Origin: Hyphomicrobium sp. CS1GBMeth3
GTDB lineage: Bacteria; Pseudomonadota; Alphaproteobacteria; Rhizobiales; Hyphomicrobiaceae
Direction of reading: 5' to 3'
Assembly: GCF_900117455.1 (NCBI RefSeq)
Contig: NZ_FPHO01000003.1
Location: forward strand, 1,578,501-1,642,500
Length of the DNA: 64,000 nucleotides
Shown: in pieces, positions 36,316 to 45,349 of the stretch
Numbering within the stretch: position 1 is the stretch's first letter
How the letters are laid out: each line of letters begins with the position of its first letter
Position numbers and translations under genes: made by a program
The notes under the pieces: model-generated
Told to the model about the DNA's origin: nothing
Database searches by the model: none
The model's input: the letters and a program-made list of their open reading frames with translations, nothing else

Positions 36316-37215
36316 CTAAGTCGCGAGACGGCGAAATTCGCTGGGAGAGACGCCGGTCAGCTTCTTGAATGCCGCGGCGAAAGCCGTCTGCGACGCATAG
36401 CCGAGCGCCACGGCCACGGCGATGATCGACAAGGATGGATCGCGCAGCATGGCCTTCGCTTGCTCCAGTCGATACTGGCGAAGCCAAGCATGCGGCGGCA
36501 TTCCGGTGCTTTCCTTGAACGCGCGGCAGAAATGAAAGCGCGAAAGGCCGGCATCTGCCGCCAGCGCCGCCAGCGAGACGTCCGCATCGCTTTCCGAGCG
36601 AAGGCGCTCCAATGCGCGACGTAAAATCCTGGGCGGGAGCCCACCCGAAACCGGGCTGAGCGTGGGAGGATTCCCCACCGCATGCGCTGCCAACAGGCGA
36701 GTTGCAAGCAGGCCCATGAGTTGCTGGCGAAACATGGCGTCCAGTATCGTATGCCCCTCGATCGCTTCGGCCGCCGTGATGAGCAGGCGCGACGTGATCG
36801 GGTCAGGATGGCCGGTCCGCTCCTGAAGCGCAGCCGCCGCACCGCTATCGGCTTCGGCCGCAACGCGTTCGATCGTCGCGTGAGGAAGATAGAGCTGGAT
36901 GACATCGACGGCGCCGCCGATGTCCCATCGCGCGCTTGTGCCCGCCGGGATGATCGTTACGACACCTGGCCGTGCCACGCCCGTCGCGGTGATTCGGCCC
37001 GTCCGCCGCTCCAAGGGTTGCAGAGTGTCGATATAAGTCATGACCACGTGGTCGGCCATCGGCTGGACGACGTCGTGCAACGCACCGTGCTGCCAGCGGG
37101 CAATTCCACCGCCGGATGGATCGCGCCCCGATGCGATATTGAGCGGCTTGGTCTTGAGAACGCGCGCCATTTCAGCATCCGCGGGACGGCGCTTGTTGAC
37201 GTCTTCGTCATCCAT
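36316..37215 (-). CDS. AraC-family transcriptional regulator
   Basis: The ATG at 37215 is preceded by GGGAGGAACGTC, so the longer frame to 37512 is not used. The 299-residue protein has an N-terminal sensory domain (about 1-190). The C-terminal double HTH is clear: DVSLAALAADAGLSRFHFCR, then SIIAVAVALGYASQTAFAAA and FKKLTGVSPSEFRR, the AraC signature. It probably regulates the neighbouring minus-strand oxidoreductase and hydrolase genes; no operator was identified. Confidence 0.92.
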   Translation of the reverse strand: MDDEDVNKRRPADAEMARVLKTKPLNIASGRDPSGGGIARWQHGALHDVVQPMADHVVMTYIDTLQPLERRTGRITATGVARPGVVTIIPAGTSARWDIGGAVDVIQLYLPHATIERVAAEADSGAAAALQERTGHPDPITSRLLITAAEAIEGHTILDAMFRQQLMGLLATRLLAAHAVGNPPTLSPVSGGLPPRILRRALERLRSESDADVSLAALAADAGLSRFHFCRAFKESTGMPPHAWLRQYRLEQAKAMLRDPSLSIIAVAVALGYASQTAFAAAFKKLTGVSPSEFRRLAT

Positions 37216-37244
37216 GACGTTCCTCCCTGAACGCGAAGAGACGG

Positions 37245-37997
37245 CTACCTCACGCTCAGTCCGCCATCGACTGCGATGACCTGACCGGTCACCCAATCGG
37301 CGGCTGGATCGGACAGCGCCAAGATCCAGCGCGCTACCTCGCCCGGCACGCCGCGGCGCTTGAGCGGAATGTGCTCGCGCTCCTGCGCTTCTATGGCAGC
37401 AGCATCCTGAGGAGAGAGCCCCATCATTCCTGTCAGCGCATTCGACTCCGTCGGCCCAGCCGCGACGGCATTGACCCGTATGCCCCGAGGCGCAAGCTCG
37501 AGGGCCCAGCACCGTGTGAGATGCTCCAACGCGGCCTTGCTAGCGGCGTAGTGAGAAAGATCAGCCGCAGCCTTGTGCCCGAAGGTGCTCGATATGTTGA
37601 CGATCGCGCCCTTGCTCGAAGCGAGATAGGGAACCGCAGCCGCAGCGAGAAGACTAGGGCCGACAACATTGACGGCCAGGATACTTGCGATTTTCTCTGC
37701 CGTTGCCTCCGTCAACGGCAGGATGGCGCCCGCACCGGCATTGTTGACGAGAACATCCAGGCGCCCCCAAAGCTCGATCACTCTGGCGACCGTTCGTCCG
37801 GCGTCCTCCGGCTCGGCCACGTCCGCGACGAGGCTGGCGATGCGTGGACTGCCCGCTGTCACCTCCACGAGGGGTGCTTCGCGACGCGCCGTAATGAGAA
37901 CCTTGGCCCCCTGCTGAGCGAAGGCTAGTGCTGCCGCTCGCCCAATTCCCGAGCCGCCCCCCGTCACGATGACGACCTTGTCGGCGAACGCGGTCAT
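37245..37997 (-). CDS. short-chain dehydrogenase/reductase
   Basis: The 250-residue classical SDR has VIVTGGGSGIGRAAALAFAQ, VNNAGAG, the catalytic Ser in VNISSTFGH, YAASKAALEHL (YxxxK) and a C-terminal GQVIAVDGGLSVR. It starts at 37997 inside the stop codon of the upstream membrane-protein gene (TGATG), so the two are translationally coupled. It lies 29 bases upstream of the AraC-type regulator gene. Substrate unknown. Confidence 0.9.
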   Translation of the reverse strand: MTAFADKVVIVTGGGSGIGRAAALAFAQQGAKVLITARREAPLVEVTAGSPRIASLVADVAEPEDAGRTVARVIELWGRLDVLVNNAGAGAILPLTEATAEKIASILAVNVVGPSLLAAAAVPYLASSKGAIVNISSTFGHKAAADLSHYAASKAALEHLTRCWALELAPRGIRVNAVAAGPTESNALTGMMGLSPQDAAAIEAQEREHIPLKRRGVPGEVARWILALSDPAADWVTGQVIAVDGGLSVR

Positions 37998-38425
37998 CAC
38001 GACGCCCGTCCTTCCAGGTCGCGCGAAGAAGATCGCGCGGCGGCGATTGCCCAAAGCGTTATTGCGATACCGAACAGCGCAGGGAACGTCACGGCGGGAA
38101 AATCTCGCGCGAGCGCCGAAGGAGTGCAAATGCCGACAGCCACCTCCCAGAGGTGGAACAGCGCATGCCCGCACAACCAGACCGATGCCGCCGCCCAGGA
38201 CACGACGCGTGCTTCCGCTCTTACAGCGCCAAGTAGAAAAGCGGCGCCGATCAACAGAAACACCAATCCGATGTCCCGCACGAAGTGCTGGTTGAATGGC
38301 CCTGTCGTGGTCACGCCTGGGACCGCGAGATACCAGTTCTCCGGCGCGACGAGCATGTAAATGCCGTTGGCAATTGCGGCTCCGCCGAGAGCGACGGCGA
38401 GCGCGATGGAGAATGACCTGAGCAT
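37997..38425 (-). CDS. small integral membrane protein, family not recognised
   Basis: The 142-residue protein has about four membrane helices (LRSFSIALAVALGGAAIANG, DIGLVFLLIGAAFLLGAV, VVSWAAASVWLCGHALFHLW, TFPALFGIAITLWAIAAA) and a strong AGGAGG ribosome site. The conserved-looking HLWEVAVG and the NQHFVRDIG loop face between helices. It is coupled to the SDR downstream and follows the NmrA-like gene by 9 bases. It could be a small redox- or quinone-related membrane partner, but this is only a guess from neighbours. Confidence 0.75.
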   Translation of the reverse strand: MLRSFSIALAVALGGAAIANGIYMLVAPENWYLAVPGVTTTGPFNQHFVRDIGLVFLLIGAAFLLGAVRAEARVVSWAAASVWLCGHALFHLWEVAVGICTPSALARDFPAVTFPALFGIAITLWAIAAARSSSRDLEGRAS

Positions 38426-38434
38426 CTCAGCCTC

Positions 38435-39190
38435 CTAGGCTTGTGTGGCGTGCTGGTTGATCCAATCCTCGAAACGGACTGATCCGAGAAGCGGCTTGCG
38501 TCTTGGTGTCAGCGACCGGTCGTCGAGCCGAGCGCCGAAGTAGAGCGCATGCACATCCGCGATCACCTGGCGCTTGTCGCCATTTGCTGCGAGATAGCTT
38601 CGGGCTATGACATCGAGAGGTATCCGCTCCGGCCCGGCGACTTCGACGGTGTCATTGATGGGCGCGCGGACAGCGAACTCGGCGAGCACCGCCGCGACGT
38701 CATCGGAGGCGATCGGCTGCAACAGTGCCGGAGAGACCCTGATCACGCCGCCGTCCGTGCCGGACTGGACAATTCCACCCACGAACTCGAAGAACTGCGT
38801 CGACTGCAGGATCGTGTAGGGAACGCGCGCCGCTTTGATTAGCGTCTCCTGCGCTGCCTTGGCGCGCATGTACCCGCTATCGGGCAAATGCTCCGCGCCG
38901 ACGACAGAGAGGGCGAGGTGATGCCCGACGCCGGCCGCCGCCTCGGCCGCGAGAAGGTTGCGCGTCGACGTCTCAAAAAATTCCAGAACCGCCTGGTCCT
39001 CGAATGACGGCGCGTTGGTCACGTCGACAACCACCTGAGCTCCGGAGAGTGCCGACGCTAATCCCTCGCGCGTAATGGTATTAACGCCGGACCTCGGCGA
39101 GGCCGCTACGACCTCGTGCCCGCTTCGGCTCAATCTGCCGACGACATTCGCTCCGACGAGGCCATTGCCTCCGATGACGACGATTTTCAT
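38435..39190 (-). CDS. NmrA-like atypical SDR, NAD(P)-binding protein
   Basis: The 251-residue protein opens with MKIVVIGGNGLVGANVVGRL (GxxGxxG Rossmann motif) and has VVDVTNAPSFEDQAVLEFFE, HHLALSVVGAEHLPDSGYMR and YTILQSTQFFEFVGGIVQSG. These are typical of NmrA/YtfG-like atypical SDRs, which lack the YxxxK dyad. Such proteins act as quinone reductases or redox sensors. It is transcribed away from the OmpR-HTH/TPR regulator gene, sharing an intergenic region of about 200 bases. Confidence 0.87.
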   Translation of the reverse strand: MKIVVIGGNGLVGANVVGRLSRSGHEVVAASPRSGVNTITREGLASALSGAQVVVDVTNAPSFEDQAVLEFFETSTRNLLAAEAAAGVGHHLALSVVGAEHLPDSGYMRAKAAQETLIKAARVPYTILQSTQFFEFVGGIVQSGTDGGVIRVSPALLQPIASDDVAAVLAEFAVRAPINDTVEVAGPERIPLDVIARSYLAANGDKRQVIADVHALYFGARLDDRSLTPRRKPLLGSVRFEDWINQHATQA

Positions 39191-39397
39191 GACCGCTCCT
39201 ATTCGCGTCGGCCTGCCGGGCCGGCGGTTTGTGAGCGGAGAATGCGCGCAATGACGGCGGAAGGCTTTGTGGCGCTCTTGATTTATCCTTGGCTTTACCT
39301 TGATTTTTCGTCCAAGGACGCAACCGGGGTTCCATGGCCCAACATGATCTGTGTACTATCGAACGATCACCCTACCGGTTTGCTATGGAGCCACGAC

Positions 39398-40975
39398 GTG
39401 CAGTTCGCCTTCGAGGATTGCGTGCTCGACATCGGGCGACGGGAACTGACGCGCCAGGCCGAGACGGTATCCATCGGGCCGCAGGTCTTCGACCTCCTGG
39501 TGTATCTGGTGCAGAATGCGGAGCGCGTCGTAAGCAAGGACGATGTCCTGGAAGCGGTCTGGGGTGGGCGCGTGATCTCGGAATCGACGCTCACCAGTCA
39601 CATCAACGCTGTCCGCAAAGCCATCGGCGACAGCGGCGGGGAACAGCGTCTCGTGCGCACCTTTCCGCGCAAGGGCTTTCGCTTCATCGCGCATGTCAGC
39701 ACGGCCGAGCCACCTGAGCGTGAACCGGATCGCGGCTTGCAGGCGGGCGACCTCCCGTCCTCCCGCGGACCTTCGCTTCCCGAGAAGCCCTCCATCGCTG
39801 TGCTGCCATTTCAGAACCTCAGCGGAGATATCGAGCAGGAGTACTTCGCGGACGGGGTGGTGGAGGACATCATCTCCGCTCTCTCTCGCGCCCGGTGGCT
39901 GTTCGTCATCGCCCGCAACTCAAGCTTCGCCTATCAGGGAAGACGGGTCGACGTTAAGGAGGTCGGCCGCGAGCTCGGCGTGCGCTATATCCTCGAAGGA
40001 AGCGTGCGCAAGGCTCAGGATCGCGTGCGCATCACTGGTCAGCTCATCGAAGCCGGAACGGGCGCCCACTTGTGGTCGGAACGCTTCGAAGGCACGCTCG
40101 ACGACATTTTCGAGCTTCAGGATCAGATCGCGACAAGCGTCGCCGGCGCCATCGCTCCGCAAGTGGAGCTTGCCGAAATCGAGCGCGCGAAGCGGAACCC
40201 GACACGCTGCGCAACCGCGTACGATTGCTATCTGCGTGGGCTCGCCCATTTACATCGCGGCACACGGACCTCCATGGACGAGGCGCTGACGCTCTTCCAA
40301 AAAACCATCGAGATCGATCGCGAATCGGCATCGGCTCACGCAATGGCGGCCTGGTGCTACTTCTGGCGTAAGGTCAACGGATGGACGATCAATCGCGACA
40401 AGGAAATGACGGAAGGCCTGCGCCTCGCACAGCGCGCCATTGAGCTCGGCCGGGACGATGCGGTTGCCTTGACGCGCGGCGGCCATGCGCTGGCGCACTT
40501 CACCGGCGATCTCGACAGTGGAATCGCTTTGCTCGACAGGGCCGTATTCCTAAATCCCAACTTGGCGTCGGCGTGGTTTCTCGGCGGCTTTCTCAGAACC
40601 TGGCACGGCGAAAGCGAGAGCGCCATCGCGCATTTCGAGCGCGCCATGCGGCTAAGCCCTGTCGATCCCGAGCGCTATCGCATGCAGGCGGGGATCGCGA
40701 TGGCCCATCTATTTGCCGGCCGGATCGAAACGGCATCTCAATGGGCGGAACGTTCATACGGCAATCTGCCGAGTTTCCTCATGGTCGTGGCGCTGATCGC
40801 GGCGACTCGCGCGCTCTGCGGCCGTCAGGAGGATGCAAGGCGCGCAGTGGAAGAGGTGCGGATACTCGATCCGGATTTGCGCATTTCCAACATTACGAAC
40901 TGGCTTCCGATCAGCCGTCCCGAGCACCTTTCGATATTTGCCGACGGCCTGCGCAAAGCTGGGCTGGCAGAATGA
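39398..40975 (+). CDS. OmpR-type winged-helix regulator fused to a FlgO-like/TPR C-terminal region
   Basis: The preferred start is GTG at 39398, with GGAG 7 bases upstream, giving VQFAFEDCVLDIGRRELTRQ; relatives start at this point. The frame is open further upstream, but that part overlaps the divergent NmrA gene. The 525-residue protein has an N-terminal DNA-binding winged helix (SKDDVLEAVWGGRVISESTL). A domain starting KPSIAVLPFQNLSGDIEQEY follows, then about five TPR-like repeats (for example ASAHAMAAWCYFWRKVNGW). Similar proteins are annotated as CadC-like or adenylate-cyclase-like regulators. No transmembrane helix or cyclase domain is present. Confidence 0.82.
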   Translation: MQFAFEDCVLDIGRRELTRQAETVSIGPQVFDLLVYLVQNAERVVSKDDVLEAVWGGRVISESTLTSHINAVRKAIGDSGGEQRLVRTFPRKGFRFIAHVSTAEPPEREPDRGLQAGDLPSSRGPSLPEKPSIAVLPFQNLSGDIEQEYFADGVVEDIISALSRARWLFVIARNSSFAYQGRRVDVKEVGRELGVRYILEGSVRKAQDRVRITGQLIEAGTGAHLWSERFEGTLDDIFELQDQIATSVAGAIAPQVELAEIERAKRNPTRCATAYDCYLRGLAHLHRGTRTSMDEALTLFQKTIEIDRESASAHAMAAWCYFWRKVNGWTINRDKEMTEGLRLAQRAIELGRDDAVALTRGGHALAHFTGDLDSGIALLDRAVFLNPNLASAWFLGGFLRTWHGESESAIAHFERAMRLSPVDPERYRMQAGIAMAHLFAGRIETASQWAERSYGNLPSFLMVVALIAATRALCGRQEDARRAVEEVRILDPDLRISNITNWLPISRPEHLSIFADGLRKAGLAE

Positions 40976-41520
40976 GCACGTGTGCGAGCCTGTCGCAAAA
41001 GCGCCTGTAACGCAGCTCCGGCATAGACGGCCGCTAGATTGACTTCATGACAGCGCGACAGCTCTGGCGCGATCTGGACTGCTGTGCCTCCATAAGCAGA
41101 CGTACATTGATATTTCGAAGGACGCCGACCTATGAACGGCCCACTTCCGTTATTGGGACCGAGCGACGAGATGAGTGTGTTGCTCCGCCGAGTTTGCGGA
41201 CATTGCGCGCAAAAAGTGAAGCGACGTGCACATCAAGCTCAACGTCGTTGTCACTTCACTTCCAGGACCGGACATGGACTAATGAGGCTGCGAGTGCCGG
41301 CCAGCTGACGCCGCGCGGCATCGGGGACGCCAGGTAAGCGCCCCCAGGGCGCGGCGCAGGCCAATCCCCTGCGTGACCCCATCGAGTTGGTTGCCGTGGC
41401 CGTGAGTTCGCGTATCGGCGGAGCCGTCAGATAGCAGCGCAAGCCACATCGCTGCGGCGGCTCCGCCTAGCTTAAAGTCATTTGAAGGGAGCGCTGCCGC
41501 TGTTCCAACGGCTGGCGCCC
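40976..41520. other. intergenic region carrying a hairpin repeat
   Basis: The stretch between two convergent genes has no supported gene. It contains repeat copy 4 (41143-41200) and the sequence TAAGCAGACGTAC near 41094, similar to TAAGCAGACGTGA near 19684. Confidence 0.45.
41143..41200 (+). repeat. hairpin intergenic repeat, copy 4 (partner at 29501)
   Basis: ACTTCCG, five variable bases, then 38 bases (41155-41192) identical to copy 3. Its outer stem is shorter (TCCG with CGGA at 41197-41200), and the inner hairpin CCGC-CGAGTTT-GCGG keeps the same stem as copy 3 with a changed loop. Confidence 0.7.
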
Positions 41521-43329
41521 TTAATGGGCCGTGAGCCCGAACACGACGATGGCGCCTCCCTGACGGAAGCCCCAGATCTGGCTGCCTCCAGCCGCCACGG
41601 CCACGTATTGCTCTCCGTCGATCGCGAAGCTGATGGGCGGGGCGTTGACGCCCGCTCCGCAATTAAAGTTCCACAGGTTTGCGCCCGTATTGGCATCGAA
41701 GGCGGAGAAGTCGCCGTCGCCTTGCCCGGTAAACACAAGGCCGCCTGCCGTGGCCAGGACACCCCCAACCAGGGGCTTGTTGGTCTTAGTCTGCCAGGCG
41801 ATGCGTCCTTGGTTGGCGAGGTCCAGCGCGGTCAGCGTCCCCCAGTTCAGCTCGGGCGATGGTTCGATGATGAAATATGGAACGGCCGGCTTGTCTCCAT
41901 CGGCCGGCAGTTCATCAGTGCGGTAGATCATGGGGATGTGCATGCCCGCCACATAGACGACGCGGCGGGAGGCATCGAGTGAGGCGGGCGACCAATTCGA
42001 TCCGCCGGCCGGCCCCGGCGTGATGCGAACCCTCTCCCGTGTCGGCCGGGCGAACAGGTTGGCTTGTGGGACGAACGCGTCGGACTTGAACAACAATGTG
42101 CCGTCGCGGCGATCATGCACGTAGTACCAGCCCAGCTTGCTGGCTTCGCCGACGGCGGGGATCATCTTGCCGTTGACCTCGACATCGAATAGCGACGGTG
42201 GGCTTGCGACGTCGTAGCCCCACATATCGTGTGGCACTTGCTGGTAGTGCCAGACAAGCTCACCGGTCGCAGCCTTTAGTGCCACCAGGGAAACGGTATA
42301 GAGGTTGTCACCGGGACGCGTTCCGTCGGCGGCCTGAGGCGAGGGATTGCCGACGCCGAAGTAGATGGTGTCCGTTTCTGTGTCGACTGCGGGCGTATGC
42401 CAGATCGATCCTCCTCCGAAGCGCCAGGCGTCGGGGTGTTGGGCGAGGCTCTCCTTCTCCGCCCTGATGTCGCGATTGAGCGGTACGCCATCTGGCGTCT
42501 CCGTGCGGAACTGGCCTTCCCAGCCTTGCTGCGTGGTATCGAATTTCCAGACCTGCTTGCCTGTTTCGGCGTCATAGGCAGCGAGAAAACCGGGGCGCCC
42601 GTATCGCCCCGCGACGCCGACGACCGCTCCCAAGGGAGCACCGGGCCGCGGGCTGTCGAGATGCAGTCCATAGCCGACGCCAGTAATACCGACGATGACC
42701 TTGCCGTCGTAGACCAGCGGCGCGATGACTGCGCCCACACCGGTCGACCCGGTGACGTTCCGGCCGTGCAACGGGTCTCCGGCGGCGAGTGCGCCTTTGC
42801 TTTCGGTCGCGCCCGCTCCTTGCTCCGCCAGGGCAATGTCCCAAACGGGCTTGCCGGTTGACTGAGCAAGCGCCACGAGACGAGCATCGACGGTCGCGAC
42901 ATAGACCTTGCCGTAGCCCAACGCGGCGCCGCGGTTGGCTGGCCCGCAGCACAGTTTGTCGGATATACGCTTGTGCTCGTAGCGCCAGAGCTCTCGGCCG
43001 GATCTGGCATCAAGGGCGACCACATGCGAGAACGGCGCAGTGACGTACATGACGCCGTCCGCAACCAGCGGGGTCGTCTGGAACGTGGCGGCGCTACCGG
43101 TCTGATACATCCATCTGGGCACCAGCCGCTTGATGGTCTCAGGATTGATCTGGTTGAGCGGCGAGAAGCGCTGTTGGCCATAGTCTCGTCCATAGAGCAA
43201 CCAGTCACCGGCTTGCTCTTGGGCCGATCGTAAGCGGAGATCATTGATCTCAGTCGACCACACTGGCGAAGCGACCGGCGACGCCGCGGGGGTCAAGGCG
43301 ACCAATGCAACTGTGATAGCTCTGCGCAC
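41521..43329 (-). CDS. secreted PQQ-dependent dehydrogenase (alcohol/sugar-type eight-bladed propeller)
   Basis: The start is GTG at 43329, behind GAGAGGG. The 602-residue protein has a signal peptide to about residue 25 and tryptophan-docking propeller repeats (for example VVALDARSGRELWRYEHK). A vicinal Cys127-Cys128 pair (ISDKLCCGPANRG) matches the disulfide that stacks on PQQ in alcohol dehydrogenases. GGSNWSPASLDASRRVVYVA is also typical. At the place where methanol- and glucose-dehydrogenase relatives show WDYD or WDMD, this protein reads HDMWGYDVASPP: Gly371 stands where the usual catalytic Asp sits, and Asp373 follows. No cytochrome gene is adjacent. Substrate unknown. Confidence 0.87.
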   Translation of the reverse strand: MRRAITVALVALTPAASPVASPVWSTEINDLRLRSAQEQAGDWLLYGRDYGQQRFSPLNQINPETIKRLVPRWMYQTGSAATFQTTPLVADGVMYVTAPFSHVVALDARSGRELWRYEHKRISDKLCCGPANRGAALGYGKVYVATVDARLVALAQSTGKPVWDIALAEQGAGATESKGALAAGDPLHGRNVTGSTGVGAVIAPLVYDGKVIVGITGVGYGLHLDSPRPGAPLGAVVGVAGRYGRPGFLAAYDAETGKQVWKFDTTQQGWEGQFRTETPDGVPLNRDIRAEKESLAQHPDAWRFGGGSIWHTPAVDTETDTIYFGVGNPSPQAADGTRPGDNLYTVSLVALKAATGELVWHYQQVPHDMWGYDVASPPSLFDVEVNGKMIPAVGEASKLGWYYVHDRRDGTLLFKSDAFVPQANLFARPTRERVRITPGPAGGSNWSPASLDASRRVVYVAGMHIPMIYRTDELPADGDKPAVPYFIIEPSPELNWGTLTALDLANQGRIAWQTKTNKPLVGGVLATAGGLVFTGQGDGDFSAFDANTGANLWNFNCGAGVNAPPISFAIDGEQYVAVAAGGSQIWGFRQGGAIVVFGLTAH

Positions 43330-43658
43330 AAGACCCTCTCTTTTGCGTAGGCGTTAAACGCCGCGCTTGTTCTTGACTGCCGAAGGTCGCGCCCATCAGC
43401 GTGGCGACCCTCGTGTAGACTATTCGACCTCAAGCCAGGCGATCAGGGCAGTTCACCCGGAAACGCTTGGGCAGATTACATAACGCTGCTCGTCATCACC
43501 GAGGTTTGATCGCTCGGTCTCTCGTTCTATCGGAGCGCGGATCGTCGAGATCCATTGTTGTGGCATTTGCCCAAGGCTTCGCGTGTGAATCCCCGTGTCG
43601 GTCTCTGATCGGGCTTTGTTACTCTCGCGTGTCGACTGGGGCAGCGTGAGACAACGGG
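43330..43658. other. intergenic region between divergent PQQ dehydrogenase and cupin genes
   Basis: No gene is supported; promoters for both directions should be here, but no box can be assigned with confidence. Confidence 0.35.
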
Positions 43659-43958
43659 ATGGCATGGCCTGCACAAGGCGCGTCTAGTCAGCCAATTGGC
43701 TGGGTTCGGCATGTCCTGCCGGCATGGCGCGATGTGCTGATCTTCGGGTCCGTGGCGATCACGGTTGCCGGGGCCGTCGGGGTTATGGGGGTGCGTTTTC
43801 TGAAGTCATCTGATGCAGAGGGGGCCGGTGTGCTTCCCGACGTCATGAGCGCACGCTGTCTCGAACCCAAGCCTCGGGACCAAGCGCCAGAGCGGCCCGT
43901 CGGCGGTCGATCAAACGACACGTCCTTAATCATCAAGACAGGAGCCTTTCGCAGATGA
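43659..43958 (+). CDS. possible small single-span membrane protein
   Basis: The 99-residue frame has one hydrophobic segment (VLIFGSVAITVAGAVGVMGV) and a polar tail, and its stop overlaps the start of the cupin gene by four bases (ATGA). No ribosome site is visible before the ATG and no family is recognised. It could be a real leader gene of the cupin or a chance frame. Confidence 0.35.
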   Translation: MAWPAQGASSQPIGWVRHVLPAWRDVLIFGSVAITVAGAVGVMGVRFLKSSDAEGAGVLPDVMSARCLEPKPRDQAPERPVGGRSNDTSLIIKTGAFRR

Positions 43959-44413
43959 GATATGCTCTGATTGCGGCCGCGATGTTCGCGGCGGCATTGC
44001 CAACTGTTGCCACAGCGCATGACGAGAATTCTATCTTCTATGCCGATAAGATCGAGTTCAAGGACAACAATGCGTTCCCGCCCGGCGCCAAGAGCGCAGT
44101 CCTCTATGGTGATGCGGAGAAGCCGGGCCTGTTCATTCTCCAGGTGAAGCTGCCGGCGAACTACGTCGTGCCGGCGCACACGCACCCTGGCATCGAGACG
44201 GTCGTGATGCTGAAGGGATCGATGGGCCTGGGTGAGGGCAGCACGGTTGAGAAGACCGGGCAGATGCTCACGGCAGGCAGCGCGTTTATCGTTCCCAAGG
44301 ACCATGCGCACTATGTTTGGACCGGCGACGAGGGCGCGATCTTCCAGGTCACGGTCAACGGTCCGTTTGACCTGATCTACGTCGATCCGGCCGACGATCC
44401 GCGCAAGAAGTAG
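43955..44413 (+). CDS. secreted cupin-domain protein
   Basis: The 152-residue protein has a signal peptide (MRYALIAAAMFAAALPTVATA). A single cupin barrel follows, with motif 1 VPAHTHPGIETVVMLKGSMG (HxH...E...G) and motif 2 AFIVPKDHAHYVWTGDEG (P and His ligands), so a metal site is likely. Single-domain periplasmic cupins of this kind have no assigned reaction. AGGAG lies 10 bases upstream. A strong hairpin follows the gene at 44479. Confidence 0.85.
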   Translation: MRYALIAAAMFAAALPTVATAHDENSIFYADKIEFKDNNAFPPGAKSAVLYGDAEKPGLFILQVKLPANYVVPAHTHPGIETVVMLKGSMGLGEGSTVEKTGQMLTAGSAFIVPKDHAHYVWTGDEGAIFQVTVNGPFDLIYVDPADDPRKK

Positions 44414-44478
44414 TGGCAGCCGCGCTTTGAGGTGGCGGACATGATATCAGCGCCACCCAAACCGTAGGCACACGCTAC

Positions 44479-44522
44479 CCATCGTCGCCCCGAGCACGTG
44501 CGGGGCGACGATGGTCCTCTTT
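44479..44522 (+). terminator. rho-independent-type terminator after the cupin gene
   Basis: Perfect 13-base arms (44479-44491, CCATCGTCGCCCC, and 44502-44514) enclose a 10-base loop and are followed by CTCTTT. The hairpin would also end transcripts from the opposite side where the TetR pseudogene ends. Confidence 0.75.
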
Positions 44523-44548
44523 CCTGCGTTGATCACGGGGATCCGATC

Positions 44549-45134
44549 CTACTGAGTCGGGTCACTTGGGCTGAGTAGGGCGTTGGCGCTGTGCAGCGCG
44601 GACGCGAGCGCCCGGTCGGCATCGTCACCGTTGGGAAGCGCTCGCGATATCGAGAGCGCCCCCACCATGAGAGCAACGATGCTCCAAGCTCGCCGCTCCC
44701 GGTCTGCCTTGGATCCGCGAAGGGCGCCGGCTATCTTCTCTACAAACTTCCTCATCTTGTGCCCGTAGGCGTCGCGCACCGCCGGCTTGGCGCGTGCAAC
44801 GTCGGCGCTTAGGCTCGGCATGACGCACCCTGACCCCGGGTCCGAGCGATGCTCGGCGTTGATGTACGTCTTAAGCCAATCCCGAAGGATCTTGCGTTGC
44901 TCGCTCTCTTTTCCCGTTTCGCTCAGGAAGGGTTCACCTAGGCACGCTCGCCTCGATCACCCCTTCCAGAAGCGCGTCCTTGTTCGCGAAGTTTGAATAG
45001 AAGGCGCCGGACGTCATCCCCGCCGCCTCGGCGAGGCCATCCACGCCAACCCCATGGAACCCCTTCTCGCGCAACGTGCGCGCTCCCGCCTCAAGGATTA
45101 TCTCCTTGGCCTTCTGTTTTTGGTCGGGCGGCAC
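44549..45134 (-). pseudogene. TetR-family regulator broken by a frameshift
   Basis: The N-terminal part (45134 down to 44934) starts with GTG after GGAG and reads as a normal TetR DNA-binding domain: QKQKAKEIILEAGARTLREK, GVDGLAEAAGMTSGAFYSNF, ANKDALLEGVIEAS. It then stops after VPR. The matching C-terminal part continues in another frame (GEPFLSETGKESEQ onward, then MPSLSADVARAKPAVRDAYG to the stop at 44549). Reading AS directly into LGEPFLSETGK would restore the protein, so four extra bases (GTGC near 44942) or an equivalent indel explain the break. It is either a real pseudogene or a sequencing error. Confidence 0.8.
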
Positions 45135-45183
45135 GCTTGGAGTCTCCTTGTCATGTTTTCAGGGCCTTAGGAACTGTTATATG

Positions 45184-45200
45184 ATAATCATCATGATTAT
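45184..45200. promoter_or_regulatory. palindromic operator candidate upstream of the broken TetR gene
   Basis: ATAATCAT and ATGATTAT are perfect 8-base arms around a single C, about 50 bases upstream of the GTG start. Position and size fit an autoregulatory TetR operator. Confidence 0.5.
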
Positions 45201-45349
45201 GTGCGTACGAACGCCCTATCTCGTCGTGGCAGCGGACAGGCGGCGGCGACCCACTCACGGCGGTCTGAGGCGAGTTGTGAAGGCTCGAGGAGATGGTGGT
45301 CGGGATCAGCGTATCTGGCACCACCTTCGCTACGGCTCATGCTGAGCGC

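Noticed and set aside
44549-44821. Separate small helical protein MPSLSADVARAKPAVRDAYG onward
   Set aside because: It is the C-terminal part of the frameshifted TetR protein and continues in frame upstream to GEPFLSETGK.
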